Part shown: piece by piece, positions 21,692-31,451 of the stretch | Numbering within the stretch: the first letter of the stretch is position 1 | How the letters are laid out: each line of letters begins with the position of its first letter | Source of the DNA: Tridacna crocea | Lineage: Eukaryota > Mollusca > Bivalvia > Cardiida > Cardiidae | Direction of reading: 5' to 3' | Length of the DNA: 64,000 bases | Assembly: GCA_943736015.1 (NCBI GenBank) | Contig: OX031066.1 | Coordinates: 23,854,127-23,918,126, forward strand | Translations under genes and position numbers: made by a program | Notes under the pieces: model-generated | Seen by the model: only the letters and a program-made list of their open reading frames with translations | What the model was told of the DNA's origin: nothing | Databases searched by the model: none

Positions 21692-21885
21692 TTTAACTTT
21701 TTACCAAAGGAAATTTTTCTGGACTAGTTCAAATAGATAGCATTCGCAATTAGCCAGGAAGATGTGGCTTAACTTGTAGAAATTGTCTATGAAAGGACAG
21801 AAAAACATTGCGAAAAAAGGAGAAAATGTTTCGATAGTTTGGTCAAAGGATACGCGGTCTGGGGGCTTTCTATTCTTGAGAATCA
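21692..21885 (-). mobile_element. T1 MITE, second half scrambled
   Basis: The B half and left hairpin arm (AAACATTGCGAAAAAAGGAG) are clear. The right arm is replaced, with only TTTCTATTCTTGAGAATC resembling the A side. Confidence 0.65.
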
Positions 21886-22433
21886 ATATAAAATATGTTG
21901 GCTATTTCAAATCTTTACCAGATAACAAACTTTAACGTAATTGGTCACACCAAGCTACTGGATGAGCAACAGATAAAAACCATTTTATCTGTTTGTGTCC
22001 CTTTTATGTCAGTTTCTTATCCCTGAATTCGCTATATACTTGTCTGGTGATGCCCTCTGATGGCCATTCAACCAGTGGGAAGTTTTGAGCACATTAAAAA
22101 TTTTCCACTGGATAAAATTGACAGATTCGTGCAAATGACAGACTTTGGATGCATACGTTACATTCCTTGTATGTTTATCACTTATCGTACATTAGAAAGA
22201 AAGATTTTGTCCAGTTCTCATGTGTTGCACTTCCCTTTTATCCTGTACACGTCCGTTACTTGCACAGTGATAGCCCTTAATTGACCATTTGGTAACTGGT
22301 TCATATCCAGTAAACATGTGTTTTTTACATGTATGTTACATGTGCAGAACTTGTGCAGTCATTGTGTAGCTTCTTCGCTCCACACACTGATCGTGTGAGC
22401 CTAGAGTGGTAGAAGAGATGAATTTTGTCACCT
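21886..22433. other. No recognised element
   Basis: A short T1 B-end-like scrap lies near 21908-21935. An open frame at 22060-22284 was not recognised. Confidence 0.4.
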
Positions 22434-22623
22434 GGGACCATATTCACCAACCATTCTTTAGAAATTTTGCTTAGTCTTATTCTTCAGAATTTGGTCATAT
22501 GTGAAAGTAACAGAACTTCTGATTGGCTAAACCGAATGGTTTAGCCAATCAGAAGTTCTGTTACTTTCACAGTTTAAAAATCTTGAAGAGTAAAGACAAA
22601 GAATGGTTGGTGAATATGGACCC
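22434..22623. mobile_element. Foldback MITE with GGGACCATATTCACCAA ends
   Basis: GGGACCATATTCACCAACCA is mirrored by TGGTTGGTGAATATGGACCC. The inner arms (AGTAACAGAACTTCTGATTG) are perfectly paired over about 40 bp around 22530. No clear target duplication. Confidence 0.85.
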
Positions 22624-22769
22624 TGATAACCAAATTCTGCTTGTTTTTGTCTGTTATATCCTCTATTAGCCAGTCTAACCAGGCCTTTAGACTTATCCAT
22701 TTTGACTGCATTTTGGGGATTACTTACGCGACAAAAAATCAAATAATTGGATTTGTCTTTCATCATGAC

Positions 22770-22840
22770 AGTGTAAGAGAGAATGCTGTTTTTTCCCCAC
22801 AGTATTTTCACAAAACTTTTTCTACAGGGTTCTTAAAGCA
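22770..22840 (-). mobile_element. T1 remnant
   Basis: Right hairpin arm (CCCCACAGTATTTTCACAAA) and a worn TTTTCTACAGGGTTCTTAAA. Confidence 0.45.
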
Positions 22841-22967
22841 GGCAATCTATTTGGTACAGATTTTAGAAGAACCAGATAAATGTTTTTTTATCAGGAGAAT
22901 CAGATTAGATGGGCGTGGAAATTCCTTCTTTAGATGGGCGGAGATTTCCTTCCTCTGCAAGATATTA

Positions 22968-23033
22968 CCTCATTAACATAGTTATGACCTAATTTTAGAC
23001 TTGTCCAAATGCAAATTGAAGCTTTTGATGTTT
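22968..23033 (-). mobile_element. T1 B-end remnant truncated by Hel-4
   Basis: TAATTTTAGACTTGTCCAAA with a decayed CTCATTAACATAGTTATGAC end, stopping where TTAGCTCCACTGG begins. Confidence 0.55.
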
Positions 23034-24540
23034 TTAGCTCCACTGGCCAAAGGCCAGCGAGCTATTGTCATGGCTCTGTGTCCGTCGTGCGTCCTTCCGT
23101 CCGTTCCTCTGTGCGTGCGTCCATAAACTTTTTCTTTAAAAAACTTCTCCTCAGAAACTATTGACTGGATTTTTAAACAGAATGATGCTGAAAATGGGTT
23201 GTTTTTGTGGTTGCCATGGTAACAAATTACAGGTCACTGTACTAAATATATGTTTTTATTGTTATTCACTGAATGCTCAAATAGATATATCCATATCAGT
23301 TCTTCATGGCGATAGTAAGCATGTTTATAGTAATCGTGAGTTACTTTTTTATTCAGTTGGCGTGAGTTGGACGATTGGAGAGACCGCAAAAAGTAAATGA
23401 TTTGTGTTATAATACAGGCATATTTTATACAACTTATTCATACCATTTTAATGTATGGATATATGGGTATTATTGATAATAATCTGACAAAGTATTACTG
23501 TACAGTGTTGTCATTCCCCCTTTTTGTTTTTTGCAAGCCAGAGATACAATCTAACATGATTTTTTTGGGGGTCCAAATGGATCCAAATGATTGTGCTACA
23601 TTTCATATGTTTAGAATAAGATCTAGTTAAGATTTAGTTGCCATGACAACATAAATATTACATAATTATATAGTTATCTGACATTTGTTTCTGTAACTCA
23701 AAATGTAATCCTTTGAAAAAAATGTTCAGTAACAAATAAGATCATTCTTATACAGAATGATGCTGAAAATGGGTTGTTTTTGTGGTTGCCATGGTAACAT
23801 ATTACAGGTCATTGTACTAAATACATGTTTTTATTGTTGTTCACTGAATGCTCAAATAGTTATATCCATATCAATTCTTCATGGCATCAGTATGCATGTC
23901 ATACATAAAGTTATACTTAATATGCATTTTTTCACTACAATAAATAACGTTACCATGACAACGCGAATTTTACATAGCAAGTATTTGATATATATTTTAT
24001 AAAGATACTAAGCAATTGTTTAATAATGCGATAAAACAAGCAACAAAAATTATTTTCATGAAATAAAGCAGAAAATTAATTATTTCACATAATTATGGTT
24101 CTGTGGTTGCCATGGTAACAAAAACAAACCTTTGTCAGTTTCGACTTATTTTTTATAACATGTAGACATTGTACTTCCACTTAATACACATTTACCCAGA
24201 ATTCTTTATAGGGCCAAAAATGCCCCTTTGTGAACCTAGCCCTTTCACAGGAATGTTCCTCAGGTGGTCCTCTTTCAAATTCCTTCAAATAATTGTGTTC
24301 CCTTTAAAAATCTTCTCCTCCCAAACCGCTAATTGGATAGCATTATTATTTTGCAAGAATGTTCCTTAGTTAGAGGTCTACAGAATTCCTTAAAAAAAAA
24401 AAAGGATCCGTAAAAAAACATGGCTTTTATGGGAGACTCATTTTCCTTTTATGGTATATAAAGTACAATCTTTGAAAAATTTCTTCTCTCAAACTATTCG
24501 TTGGATTTCATTGTTGTATTGCAGGTTAGTTCCTGTGGTG
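23034..24540 (+). mobile_element. Hel-4 Helentron-like element, 3' end missing
   Basis: TTAGCTCCACTGGCCAAAGG, with hairpin TGGCCAAAGGCCA, starts it; a GTCC/TCCG microsatellite follows at 23079-23125. The body contains TTGACTGGATTTTTAAACAG and a separated duplication. No hairpin plus CTCTTG was found before the T1 copy at 24542, so the right boundary is only a limit. Confidence 0.6.
23178..23887 (+). repeat. 135-bp direct repeat, 575 bp apart
   Basis: 23178-23312 and 23753-23887 are about 90 percent identical by eye, starting CAGAATGATGCTGAAAATGG. A third partial unit (TGTGGTTGCCATGGTAACAA) lies at 24102. These are spaced core repeats of Hel-4. Confidence 0.8.
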
Positions 24541-24541
24541 G

Positions 24542-24690
24542 TAAGTCTTTACCATACAATCCTGACTTTTAACATCCCTAAAGAAGAAGTCTTTGGAAAA
24601 CACTCTTGTTATGTTTTGGAATGGCAGGAAACATTGTGAAAAAAGGGAAAAATGATGGTTTTCACGATGTTATCAGATGCTTTGAACAGA
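24542..24690 (+). mobile_element. T1 MITE, decayed
   Basis: The A end (CTTTACCATACAATCCTGAC) is clear. The hairpin is duplicated or scrambled and only ACATTGTGAAAAAAGGG recognisable. Confidence 0.6.
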
Positions 24691-24849
24691 AGCTGACAAC
24701 TTAAAGGAAAGCATGTAAAAGTGGTTTGGCTGCTGCAGTATAACTAAAATGATGTTGACCACTGCATTAAAGGCCATACAATTAATTAACCTACAAGAAA
24801 GGAGTCCCCATGGTTTGATGTGAGCTTCTTCCACATTCCCCTTGAATCT

Positions 24850-25084
24850 CTGCATGGCTCAGTAGTAACATGTAGGACATGTAACCATGACTCTCCAGGT
24901 TCAAACCTCACTAGATGCACTTGGTTTTCAGTGGGATTTTCCGTGGGCAAGACATTTCAGAGCCCGTAGTCTAGTACTGGTGAAACCTAGTGCATACATG
25001 AATAATTATGTGAGCTGTCTTTTTGAAATGACTGAAATACTGTTGAAAGCAGCATGAAACACCATTCAGACAATCAATCAATCT
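24850..25084 (+). mobile_element. SINE-1, diverged, with tail
   Basis: GGCTCAGTAGTAACATGTAG (box A region) and GGTTCAAACCTC (box B). The 3' tail is GTTGAAAGCAGCATGAAACACC followed by CAATCAATCAATC. The middle differs from the other copies, suggesting a separate subfamily. Confidence 0.65.
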
Positions 25085-25113
25085 AGACTGTCTAATTCAA
25101 GTTGCACCAAAGC

Positions 25114-25162
25114 ACTAAACCCTCATCAAACAATCCTCCTTTTTCAAAACCCAGAGGAAAAC
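25114..25162 (+). mobile_element. T1 A-end remnant
   Basis: CTCATCAAACAATCCTCCTT and CAAAACCCAGAGGAAA only. Confidence 0.45.
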
Positions 25163-25297
25163 TGCAGCCTGCCAACTTGGATCTGCCCTCTCTGCTTTGT
25201 TGGCATTTTCTTCCTTATATCATCATTTAAAATACAGTAATTGCATTTTTTTTCCAGACGGAAAATGTCAGTTTTGTTTATTAAGCACTCTTAGTAC

Positions 25298-25532
25298 TTT
25301 GAGTCATTACCACACAATCCCTACTTTTGACAACCCTGAGAAAGAAGCCCTTAGCAAACATGGTGGGAAAAGGAGAAAATGCTGGTAACCAGCATTTTCT
25401 CCTTTTTCCACAATGTTTTCTTCTCTTCACAAAATAAATTTCAAATTTTCAGTCACTTTTATTTCGTCGTCTGCAAGATTAATTCATTTGATTTGGACAA
25501 GCCTAAAATAATGTTGTTGGGTAATGAGTTAA
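25298..25532 (+). mobile_element. T1 MITE, complete
   Basis: The left terminus is TTGAGTCATTACC (one change from TTAAC), the right GGTAATGAGTTAA. A small insertion (ATTAATTC) lies in the B half. Confidence 0.93.
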
Positions 25533-25667
25533 GTCATTAGTAAACATTCGTGTCTTTTATACACGTAGAGATAAATGGATTCAATGAATAATTGATACAA
25601 TACAGATGAATATCAGTTTTGAAACCCCCTAAAGCCAAAAGTGCTTCTTTTTCCATAACAGTTCCAG

Positions 25668-25885
25668 TTAATTTTTGTACACAACCCTGAGTTTTAACAA
25701 CTATAAGGATAAAACCTTTTGGAAACCTTGTGGGAAAAGGAGAACCAGCATCGTTTAATTTTTCCCACAAGGTTTTCTATACTTTCCGTGACAAATACAT
25801 TTATCATTGTTATTTTCTGCTACATTTAATTTGTTGTTGGCAAACACATTAATTTAGTTTTGACGGGGTCTGAAATTTACTCATT
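25668..25885 (+). mobile_element. T1 MITE, degraded hairpin
   Basis: The A side and outer arms (TTGTGGGAAAAGGAGAACCA, TTTCCCACAAGGTTTTC) are present, but the loop region is rearranged and the B end lost. Confidence 0.75.
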
Positions 25886-25894
25886 TAGAACGAT

Positions 25895-26122
25895 TGAACT
25901 CTTTGCCACAATTCTGAGTTTAAACAACGAGGAAAACATTTTTTGAAAAATTGTGGGAAAATAAGAAAATGATGGTAACCAGCATTTTCTCTGTTTCACA
26001 CGTTTTCTACCTCTCCCCCCAAAAAAATTTCATCCTTTGAGAAAAATTTAAGACATCATCTCATCCGCAAAATGCTTTTTATTTGAACAAGTCTACGCTT
26101 TTACTATGTGGTAAAGAGTTTA
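25895..26122 (+). mobile_element. T1 MITE, old
   Basis: TTGAACTCTTTGCCACAATT to GTGGTAAAGAGTTTA. It sits 6 bases from an oppositely oriented copy, so their B ends face each other. Confidence 0.8.
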
Positions 26123-26128
26123 CCAAGT

Positions 26129-26356
26129 TTAACCCCTTACCAAATGATAAAATTTTAGATTGCTCCAAATTGAAAGTATTTGCAGACAACAAGATGAAAG
26201 TTACTGAAAATTTGAAATTATGTTTGGGAAGGTTAGAAAACATTGTTGAAAAAGGAGAAACTGCTGGTTACCAGCATTTTCTCCTTTTCCATCAATGTTT
26301 TCAAAAGGCTTCTTTCTAAGGGTCATTAAGGTCGGGATTGCTTGGTAAAGGGTTAA
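26129..26356 (-). mobile_element. T1 MITE, complete; A end abuts SINE-2
   Basis: TTAACCCCTTACCAAATGAT to CTTGGTAAAGGGTTAA. Hairpin carries AAACTGCTGGTTACCAGC. Its A-end TTAA runs directly into the SINE-2 tail. Confidence 0.95.
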
Positions 26357-26765
26357 ACATAATTAGTCATTTTACATTGATTTAATCAGAAGTTTTTCCA
26401 AGTTGTACTAAGCCTCTCCCTCGATTCTGCTTCCTGGATTACTTCACCAGTACTCATGCTAAAAGTGTTGGCCAATTGACTTTTCTGCCGAATTTGATTG
26501 ACAGGTATACCAACGTCTTATTGGCCAATGAAAACGCAGCATTGGGCGTCATGTAAACAAAAAAGTCTGACACAATAATTATTGCTGGTTAGCTTGACAG
26601 GCTTGACAACCAATATAGCGCGTTACTAAGGAGGGGTGTGCTAAACTTGCCTGTACAGAAAGGTCAACTGATAGTCCCAAAGTTGACACTCACTCCCAGG
26701 ATTGGAACTCTGAACCTTTATCATTACGAGGCCAAGGCTCTAGATTACAACTACAGATGCTAATA
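26357..26765 (-). mobile_element. SINE-2 interrupted by F4
   Basis: The minus strand gives TAGAGCCTTGGCCTCGTAAT and GGTTCAGAGTTCCAATCC (box B region), then GAGTGAGTGTCAACTTTGGG, the F4 insertion, and the SINE body and tail. The head resembles a tRNA with a long anticodon region. Confidence 0.7.
26476..26667. mobile_element. F4 element inside SINE-2
   Basis: Ends TTGACTTTTCTG and CAGAAAGGTCAA are inverted repeats; the second copy at 37868 is 145 bp. Uninterrupted SINE-2 sequence at 20740 and 61855 shows the empty site. Confidence 0.75.
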
Positions 26766-26773
26766 GTAATGAG

Positions 26774-26980
26774 TTAACCCTTTACCAGATGACAAAATTT
26801 CAACCCATCCAAATTGAAAGCATTTGCAGATGATGGTGCAATGTTTCTTTGATGGGTAGAAAAGATTGTGGGATAAGGAGAAAATGCTGGTTACCAGAAT
26901 TGTCTCCTTTTTTCACAATGTTTACAAAAGGCTTCTTTCAAAGGGTTGTTAAAAGTCTGCATTGTATGGTAAAGGGTTAA
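26774..26980 (-). mobile_element. T1 MITE, shares TTAA with next copy
   Basis: TTAACCCTTTACCAGATGAC to ATGGTAAAGGGTTAA. The TTAA at 26977-26980 also opens the following element. A segment of the B half is deleted. Confidence 0.9.
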
Positions 26981-27226
26981 CTTTTTACCATACAAGCCAA
27001 ACCTTGAACAACCATAACAAAGAAGCCTCTGAAAAACATTGTGAAAACAGGAGAAAACGACCAAACAACAATTGAAATAATTTTCAGACAACAAAATAGA
27101 TGTGATTGAAAAATTGAATTTTTATTTTAGAAAGGTAGAAAACATTGTGGGAAAAGGTGAAAATGCTGGTTACCAAGCTTTCCTTCTCAGGGTGTTACAA
27201 GTCAGGACTGTGTGGTAAAGAATTAA
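26977..27226. mobile_element. Chimeric T1 with A ends on both sides
   Basis: Left: TTAACTTTTTACCATACAAG through the first hairpin arm to AGGAGAAAAC. Right: a minus-oriented B-side interior and hairpin ending GTGTGGTAAAGAATTAA. Both termini are of A type, and two left hairpin arms are present, so this is a fusion of two copies. Confidence 0.75.
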
Positions 27227-27612
27227 ACATTTTACATTGATTGAAAAACAACTTATCAGAGCTCCAGACAAGAGGGAGTGATGGTATTCTAAAGTCATTA
27301 TTTCTGTTCAAAACCCTATGATGTGGGTACTCATTAGAATCATCTCAATGAGACGATTCTAATGAGTACCCACAACATAGGGTTTTGAGACAATTTGATT
27401 TTTTCAATTTTGAAAACAAAATCACTGCCTCTATCTGGAGCTCTTACATTATACTACAACTTGCAACTTACACTAATCTCTCTTGATTTTACTTCCTGGA
27501 AATCTGACCAATAAAATAGTCACAAAGTTGATACCCACTCTTGGGTTTGGAGCCCAGGACCTTATGGCTACAAGACCAAAGCTGTACCTAACAACCACAG
27601 ACACCAGCCGTT
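27227..27612 (-). mobile_element. SINE-2 interrupted by F1
   Basis: The tail (ACATTTTACATTGATTGAAA) abuts the T1 A end at 27226. F1 splits the body at 27258. The head side reads GTAGCCATAAGG..CCCAAGAGTGGGTATCAACT on the minus strand. Confidence 0.7.
27258..27444. mobile_element. F1 hAT-like foldback MITE inside SINE-2
   Basis: AGAGCTCCAGACAAGAGGGA to CTCTATCTGGAGCTCT. The central hairpin at 27326-27394 has arms starting ACCCTATGATGTGGGTAC. Flanking octamers no longer match well. Confidence 0.85.
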
Positions 27613-27952
27613 ACGAGTTAACAATGTTCTCATGTTTCAGTAACCCATGGAGAAGTATCAGAGAGTGTGATAATTATTTGATAAGTTATTGGAAATCTGG
27701 TCCAATTCAAGTTCCGATTTCTGGATGGAGAGCCAGTGTTTGTATTGGGCCAAAAATATTGGCTGAAGTTTTGTGAATGTTCTGTGATCCTTTGGAGCTA
27801 AAGTGAAAATAAATGTCCATGGAGGATCTTTGATAGGAAATTTCATAGATTTAGTGTGATAAAATAATTTAATTTCACTGTTTCCTATAATATTGCCAGT
27901 ATAGATCTGCAACTGATTATGGTTTATTAGATTTACCCATGGGTTTTTTTTT
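27613..27952. other. No recognised element
   Basis: Nothing recognised. Confidence 0.4.
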
Positions 27953-28172
27953 TTAATGCTTTACAGCAGAATTTAGCAACCCTAAGAAGGAGCCTACAGA
28001 AAACACTGGGAAAAGGAGGAAATGCTGGTAACCAGGATTTCCTCCTTTTCCTACAATGTTTTCTCTCCTATCAAAGAAAAATTGCACCAATTTTGGAAGA
28101 TCATTGAAATTGTCATCTGCAATAATTGCTTTCACTTTGGACTAGGCTGAAATTTTTGGCATCTGATAACTT
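27953..28172 (+). mobile_element. T1 MITE, near complete
   Basis: TTAATGCTTTACAGCAGAAT with a shortened A arm, perfect inner hairpin, and a variant B half with ATTGCACCAATTTTGG. Confidence 0.85.
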
Positions 28173-28262
28173 TGTTTTTTCGAAGATTACCCGTGTATTT
28201 TTTAAAACCTGTTTTAAATGAAAACTTTTTGTCCTCTAAAAGATTGCAGGGCATCATTCTGC

Positions 28263-28484
28263 TTAACTCTTTACCAAAATTTTAGACTGGTTCAAATTGA
28301 AAGCATTTGCAGACGACAAAATAAAGGCGACTGAAAAATTGAAATTTGTTCTGGGAAGGGTAGAAAACACTGTTGGAAAAGGGGAAAATGCTGGTTACCA
28401 GCATTTTCTCCTTTTCCTACAGTGTTTTCAAAAGGCTTCTTTCTCAGGGGCATCAAATGTAGGGATTGTGTGGTAATGGGTTAA
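28263..28484 (-). mobile_element. T1 MITE, complete, ACACTGT-type arms
   Basis: The hairpin arms read GAAAACACTGTTGG and CCTACAGTGTTTTC: both arms carry the C/G variant of the usual ACATTGT/ACAATGT pair. Confidence 0.93.
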
Positions 28485-28530
28485 TACAACAAATTTAAGA
28501 TTGTTACAAATGAGTAGAAGCTTTCTTACA

Positions 28531-28648
28531 GGTTTTGAGAACATTGTGAGAAACAGAGAAAATGCCACTTACCAGGATTTTCTCCATGTCTGTGATATTT
28601 TTAAATATCAGGGTTGCTAAAACACAGGGTTGTTTGGTAAAAAGTTGA
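28531..28648 (-). mobile_element. T1 partial
   Basis: Starts inside the hairpin (GTTTTGAGAACATTGTGAGA) and runs to TGTTTGGTAAAAAGTTGA. Confidence 0.7.
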
Positions 28649-28784
28649 TACAGTATTGACTGGGTTACGTCAAGTACTTATAGTTTAGGTATTCAGAAAT
28701 AAAATTGATATCTGTGGGAAATATGCTTAGTTGTTCTTTGAACTATATTGGACAAATAGAGACGGTTCAGTTGTGTGATATTTG

Positions 28785-28872
28785 TTTTCAGCTCACATGG
28801 AGACAAATTCCTCAAGTTGAGCTTTAATTATTGTGCCGTGTCCAGTGTCTGTTGTGCATTTTCTGTGGTGCA
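28785..28872 (+). mobile_element. Hel-1-type 5' end fragment
   Basis: TTCAGCTCACATGGAGACAA..AAGTTGAGCTTTAATTATTGTG and GTGTCTGTTGTGCATT match the start of 19095-20000 and then stop near the minisatellite. Confidence 0.55.
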
Positions 28873-28889
28873 GATGTCAACAATTACAT

Positions 28890-29180
28890 CATAGGTAACA
28901 GCAAAGCAATGAAAGTGACATAGCTTAACTTTTACATAGGTTACATAGATAGCAATGAAAGTAACATAGCTTACTGTTACATGGGTAACATAGGAAGAAA
29001 TGAAAGTGACATAGTTTAGTGTTACATAGGTAACATAGGAAGAAATGAAAGTGACATAGTTTAGTGTTACATAGGTAACATAGGAAGAAATGAAAGTGAC
29101 ATAGTTTAGTGTTACATAGGTAACGGGGAAAAATAAAAGTAGTATAAATTATCTTCGTGTTACATAGGTAACACAGGAAG
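28890..29180 (+). repeat. 45-bp minisatellite
   Basis: GAAGAAATGAAAGTGACATA begins units at 28994, 29039 and 29084, nearly identical, with diverged units on both sides (28915-28990, 29110-29180). Each unit carries ACATAGGTAACATAG. A period divisible by three keeps a frame open but nothing suggests a gene. Confidence 0.92.
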
Positions 29181-29242
29181 AAATTATCTTTCATCTCCTG
29201 AATTAAACAATGTGGCACAAGTGATATTTCAGGAGGCTTTTC

Positions 29243-29293
29243 CACCCTTAAAGGGCCTTTCACTACTTTAGTTGCCTTTGCTGACACAGTAGA
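29243..29293. mobile_element. F2 flank remnant
   Basis: TTTCACTACTTTAGTTGCCTTTGCTG also occurs next to F2 at 58845 and, inverted, at 36500. It is the outer part of a longer F2 element. Confidence 0.45.
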
Positions 29294-29856
29294 TTAAAGG
29301 TGGCCCTTCAGAGTTTTGGACAAAAATTTACAATAATGCAAAAAAAAAAATCATCCTTATACTCCCAAAGCCTTTTAATTTTCATTCATAAAACCCCAGT
29401 AGTCGAAAACAGTACGACAGCACGAGAAATTAGAGATTTACTATAGCCCAGGCTGACACCAACAGGAGACACATTCTATATTTAGATGATCAATTCGCTC
29501 ATTTACATATTGTGAATACACAGACGGAAGTTTCAAACATAGCATCCAAAGAAGACATCATGGAAAATAATCATTACATGTTTGCTATGTAATGGAATTT
29601 AAGCATTATGAGTCACATGCAAGTCACTTGACATTCCCAAAATGCTTCATTCATTTTGGCGTAAAATCTAAAAAATAGCTTAAGAGGCTATGTAACCTTT
29701 TAAGGGAACACCATCGAACACCATCAAAAAAATTTTTTTTTGTAATTTTATGAATCTTAATTATTGATGATTAGTATTATTTTTTCAATTGAATTTCAGT
29801 GATATATATATTTTTTAATTTGGTGAGATGCAAAATTTCTAAATACCCACCTTTAA
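29294..29856 (+). mobile_element. T3 TTAA element, complete
   Basis: TTAAAGGTGGCCCTTCAGAG to AAATACCCACCTTTAA. Only the outer 10 bases are perfect inverted repeats; the interior is not palindromic, unlike T1/T2. Conserved internal landmarks: AGAAATTAGAGATTTACTA and CATTATGAGTCACATGC. No coding frame. Confidence 0.92.
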
Positions 29857-30010
29857 GGTCAGGCTGCACAAAACTTGAACTACACAAGCTGCTTTAATGT
29901 AACACTAGTATGGCTTGAAATTGCAATAAATTGGGGTTTATTTCTATTCTGAATATGTCTGCTAGGTGTGTTGTAACACACTCTATGGCTTATGGCTTAA
30001 TTTCATCACT

Positions 30011-30160
30011 GTCAACCCATTATCACACAACCCCGAGATTTCAACAATCCTTGGAAATTAGTTGTTAAACTGGTAACCAGCATTTTTCTTCTGTTCCCAC
30101 AGTGGCTTCTAATCGTTCATAAACTAATGCAGTTATTTTAGTCACACTTTTTGTTTTTTG
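30011..30160 (+). mobile_element. T1 MITE truncated by SINE-1
   Basis: A end CAACCCATTATCACACAACC, hairpin with deleted left arm, then GTCACACTTTTTGTTTTTTG and the SINE head. The B end is not seen beyond. Confidence 0.75.
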
Positions 30161-30430
30161 TGCTGAGCCCTGGTAGGGTTCAGGACTCAAGAGCAAGGGG
30201 GTCAGTGGTTCAATCCTCGGCTCTAATTACTTGCCCAGGATTATGATAGTCATTGAGACAGGATTAGTTCCTTTCTCATTGCTAAATATTGTTTCGATAA
30301 TGGTTATGTGGGAAAGCAGCAGGTGGCTTTGAAAAAATATTGAAACTACTGGTATAGGAACCTCCAGGAAGACATGGATAGGTTGACTGGCCATTGCAAT
30401 ATAACAGAAATAGTGTTGCAAACAGCATTA
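30161..30430 (+). mobile_element. SINE-1 with T1 in its tail
   Basis: Box A region shortened (GAGCCCTGGTAGGGTTCAGG), box B GGTTCAATCCTC, body GATAGTCATTGAGACAGGAT, tail GTTGCAAACAGCATTAA. The tail continues after the T1 copy as CACACAATGCAATTAAG (30657-30673). Confidence 0.75.
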
Positions 30431-30656
30431 ACCCATTACCACACAATCCCTACTTTTGATGATCCTGTGAAAGAAGCCTTAAGAAAACATTGTGGGAAAA
30501 GGAGAAAATGCTAGTAACCAGCATTTTCTCCTTTTCCCACAATGTTTTCTACCTCTTCACAAAGCAAATTTCAAATTTTCAGTCAATTTTATTTTGTCGT
30601 CTGCAAATGCTTTTGATTTGAAAAAAACCTAAATTTTGTTGTATGGTAATGAGTTA
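30428..30656 (+). mobile_element. T1 MITE inserted in SINE-1 tail
   Basis: TTAACCCATTACCACACAAT to TATGGTAATGAGTTA, sitting in the TTAA of the tail sequence CAGCATTAAACACC known intact at 63455. Confidence 0.93.
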
Positions 30657-30706
30657 CACACAATGCAATTAAGCAGTCAGTTTTTTTGTCTTGAAAGTGG
30701 TGTCAA

Positions 30707-30933
30707 TTAACTCTTTACCACACAATCTCGACTTTTAACAACCCTGAGAAAGAAAGCCTTTGAAAACATTGTGGGAAAAGGAGAAAAAGCTGGTAACCAG
30801 CATTTTCTCTTTTCCCACAATATTTTCTACCCTTTCCAAAGCAATTTTCAATTTTTGATTCACATTTATTTTGTTGTCTGCAAATGCTTTCAATTTGGAC
30901 AAGTCCAAAATTTTGTTGTGTGCTAAAGAGTGA
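30707..30933 (+). mobile_element. T1 MITE, complete
   Basis: TTAACTCTTTACCACACAAT to GTGTGCTAAAGAGTGA; the hairpin carries a single loop-side change (AAAAGCTGGTAACCAGCA). Confidence 0.93.
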
Positions 30934-31190
30934 GAAAGATTAAAGAAGGCATGTTTGCCTTTGGTCTGTAAGATTTGTGAGAAATTTTCACAGGATATTA
31001 TTTCTTTCAAATCCTCGGAGATTGAAGGAAAATGTAGATGGATGTATATTGAAAATATTTTGGATTCATTGTCTGGGAGAAATCAATTTTGTCTTCGCTG
31101 ATTTAAGCAATCTACTTGATACATACAGATCCCATGGGATAAAGTAATGGCAGCTTTGGGAAACAACTTAATTTCCCTCCCTAGGTCATC

Positions 31191-31451
31191 TTGTAACTCT
31201 TTACCACGCAGTCCCAAGTTAATACGACCCACGCAGTCCCAAGTTAATACGACCCTGAAAGAGAATGCTTTTGAAAATATTGTGGGTTAAAGGAGAAAAT
31301 GCTGGTAACCAGCATTTTCTCCCTTTCCCTCAATGTTTTTATACCATATCTGTCTCAGAGCATAAATCATCATTTGAGTCATACTAACATGGTTGTCTGC
31401 CAATGTTAATTTGGTCTATCCCAAATCTCTGTCAATATTGGTAAAGTTTAA
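31191..31451 (+). mobile_element. T1 MITE with 25-bp duplication in A end
   Basis: The unit ACGCAGTCCCAAGTTAATAC plus GACCC is present twice, exactly, at 31206-31230 and 31231-31255. The hairpin is intact at its centre and the B half eroded. Confidence 0.88.

Noticed and set aside
22060-22284. 74-codon open frame
   Set aside because: No recognisable domain, no clear splice sites, composition like the flanks.
28925-29287. 120-codon frame with FFLCYLCNTKLCHFH repeats
   Set aside because: Produced by the 45-bp minisatellite; cysteine spacing is an accident of the repeat.
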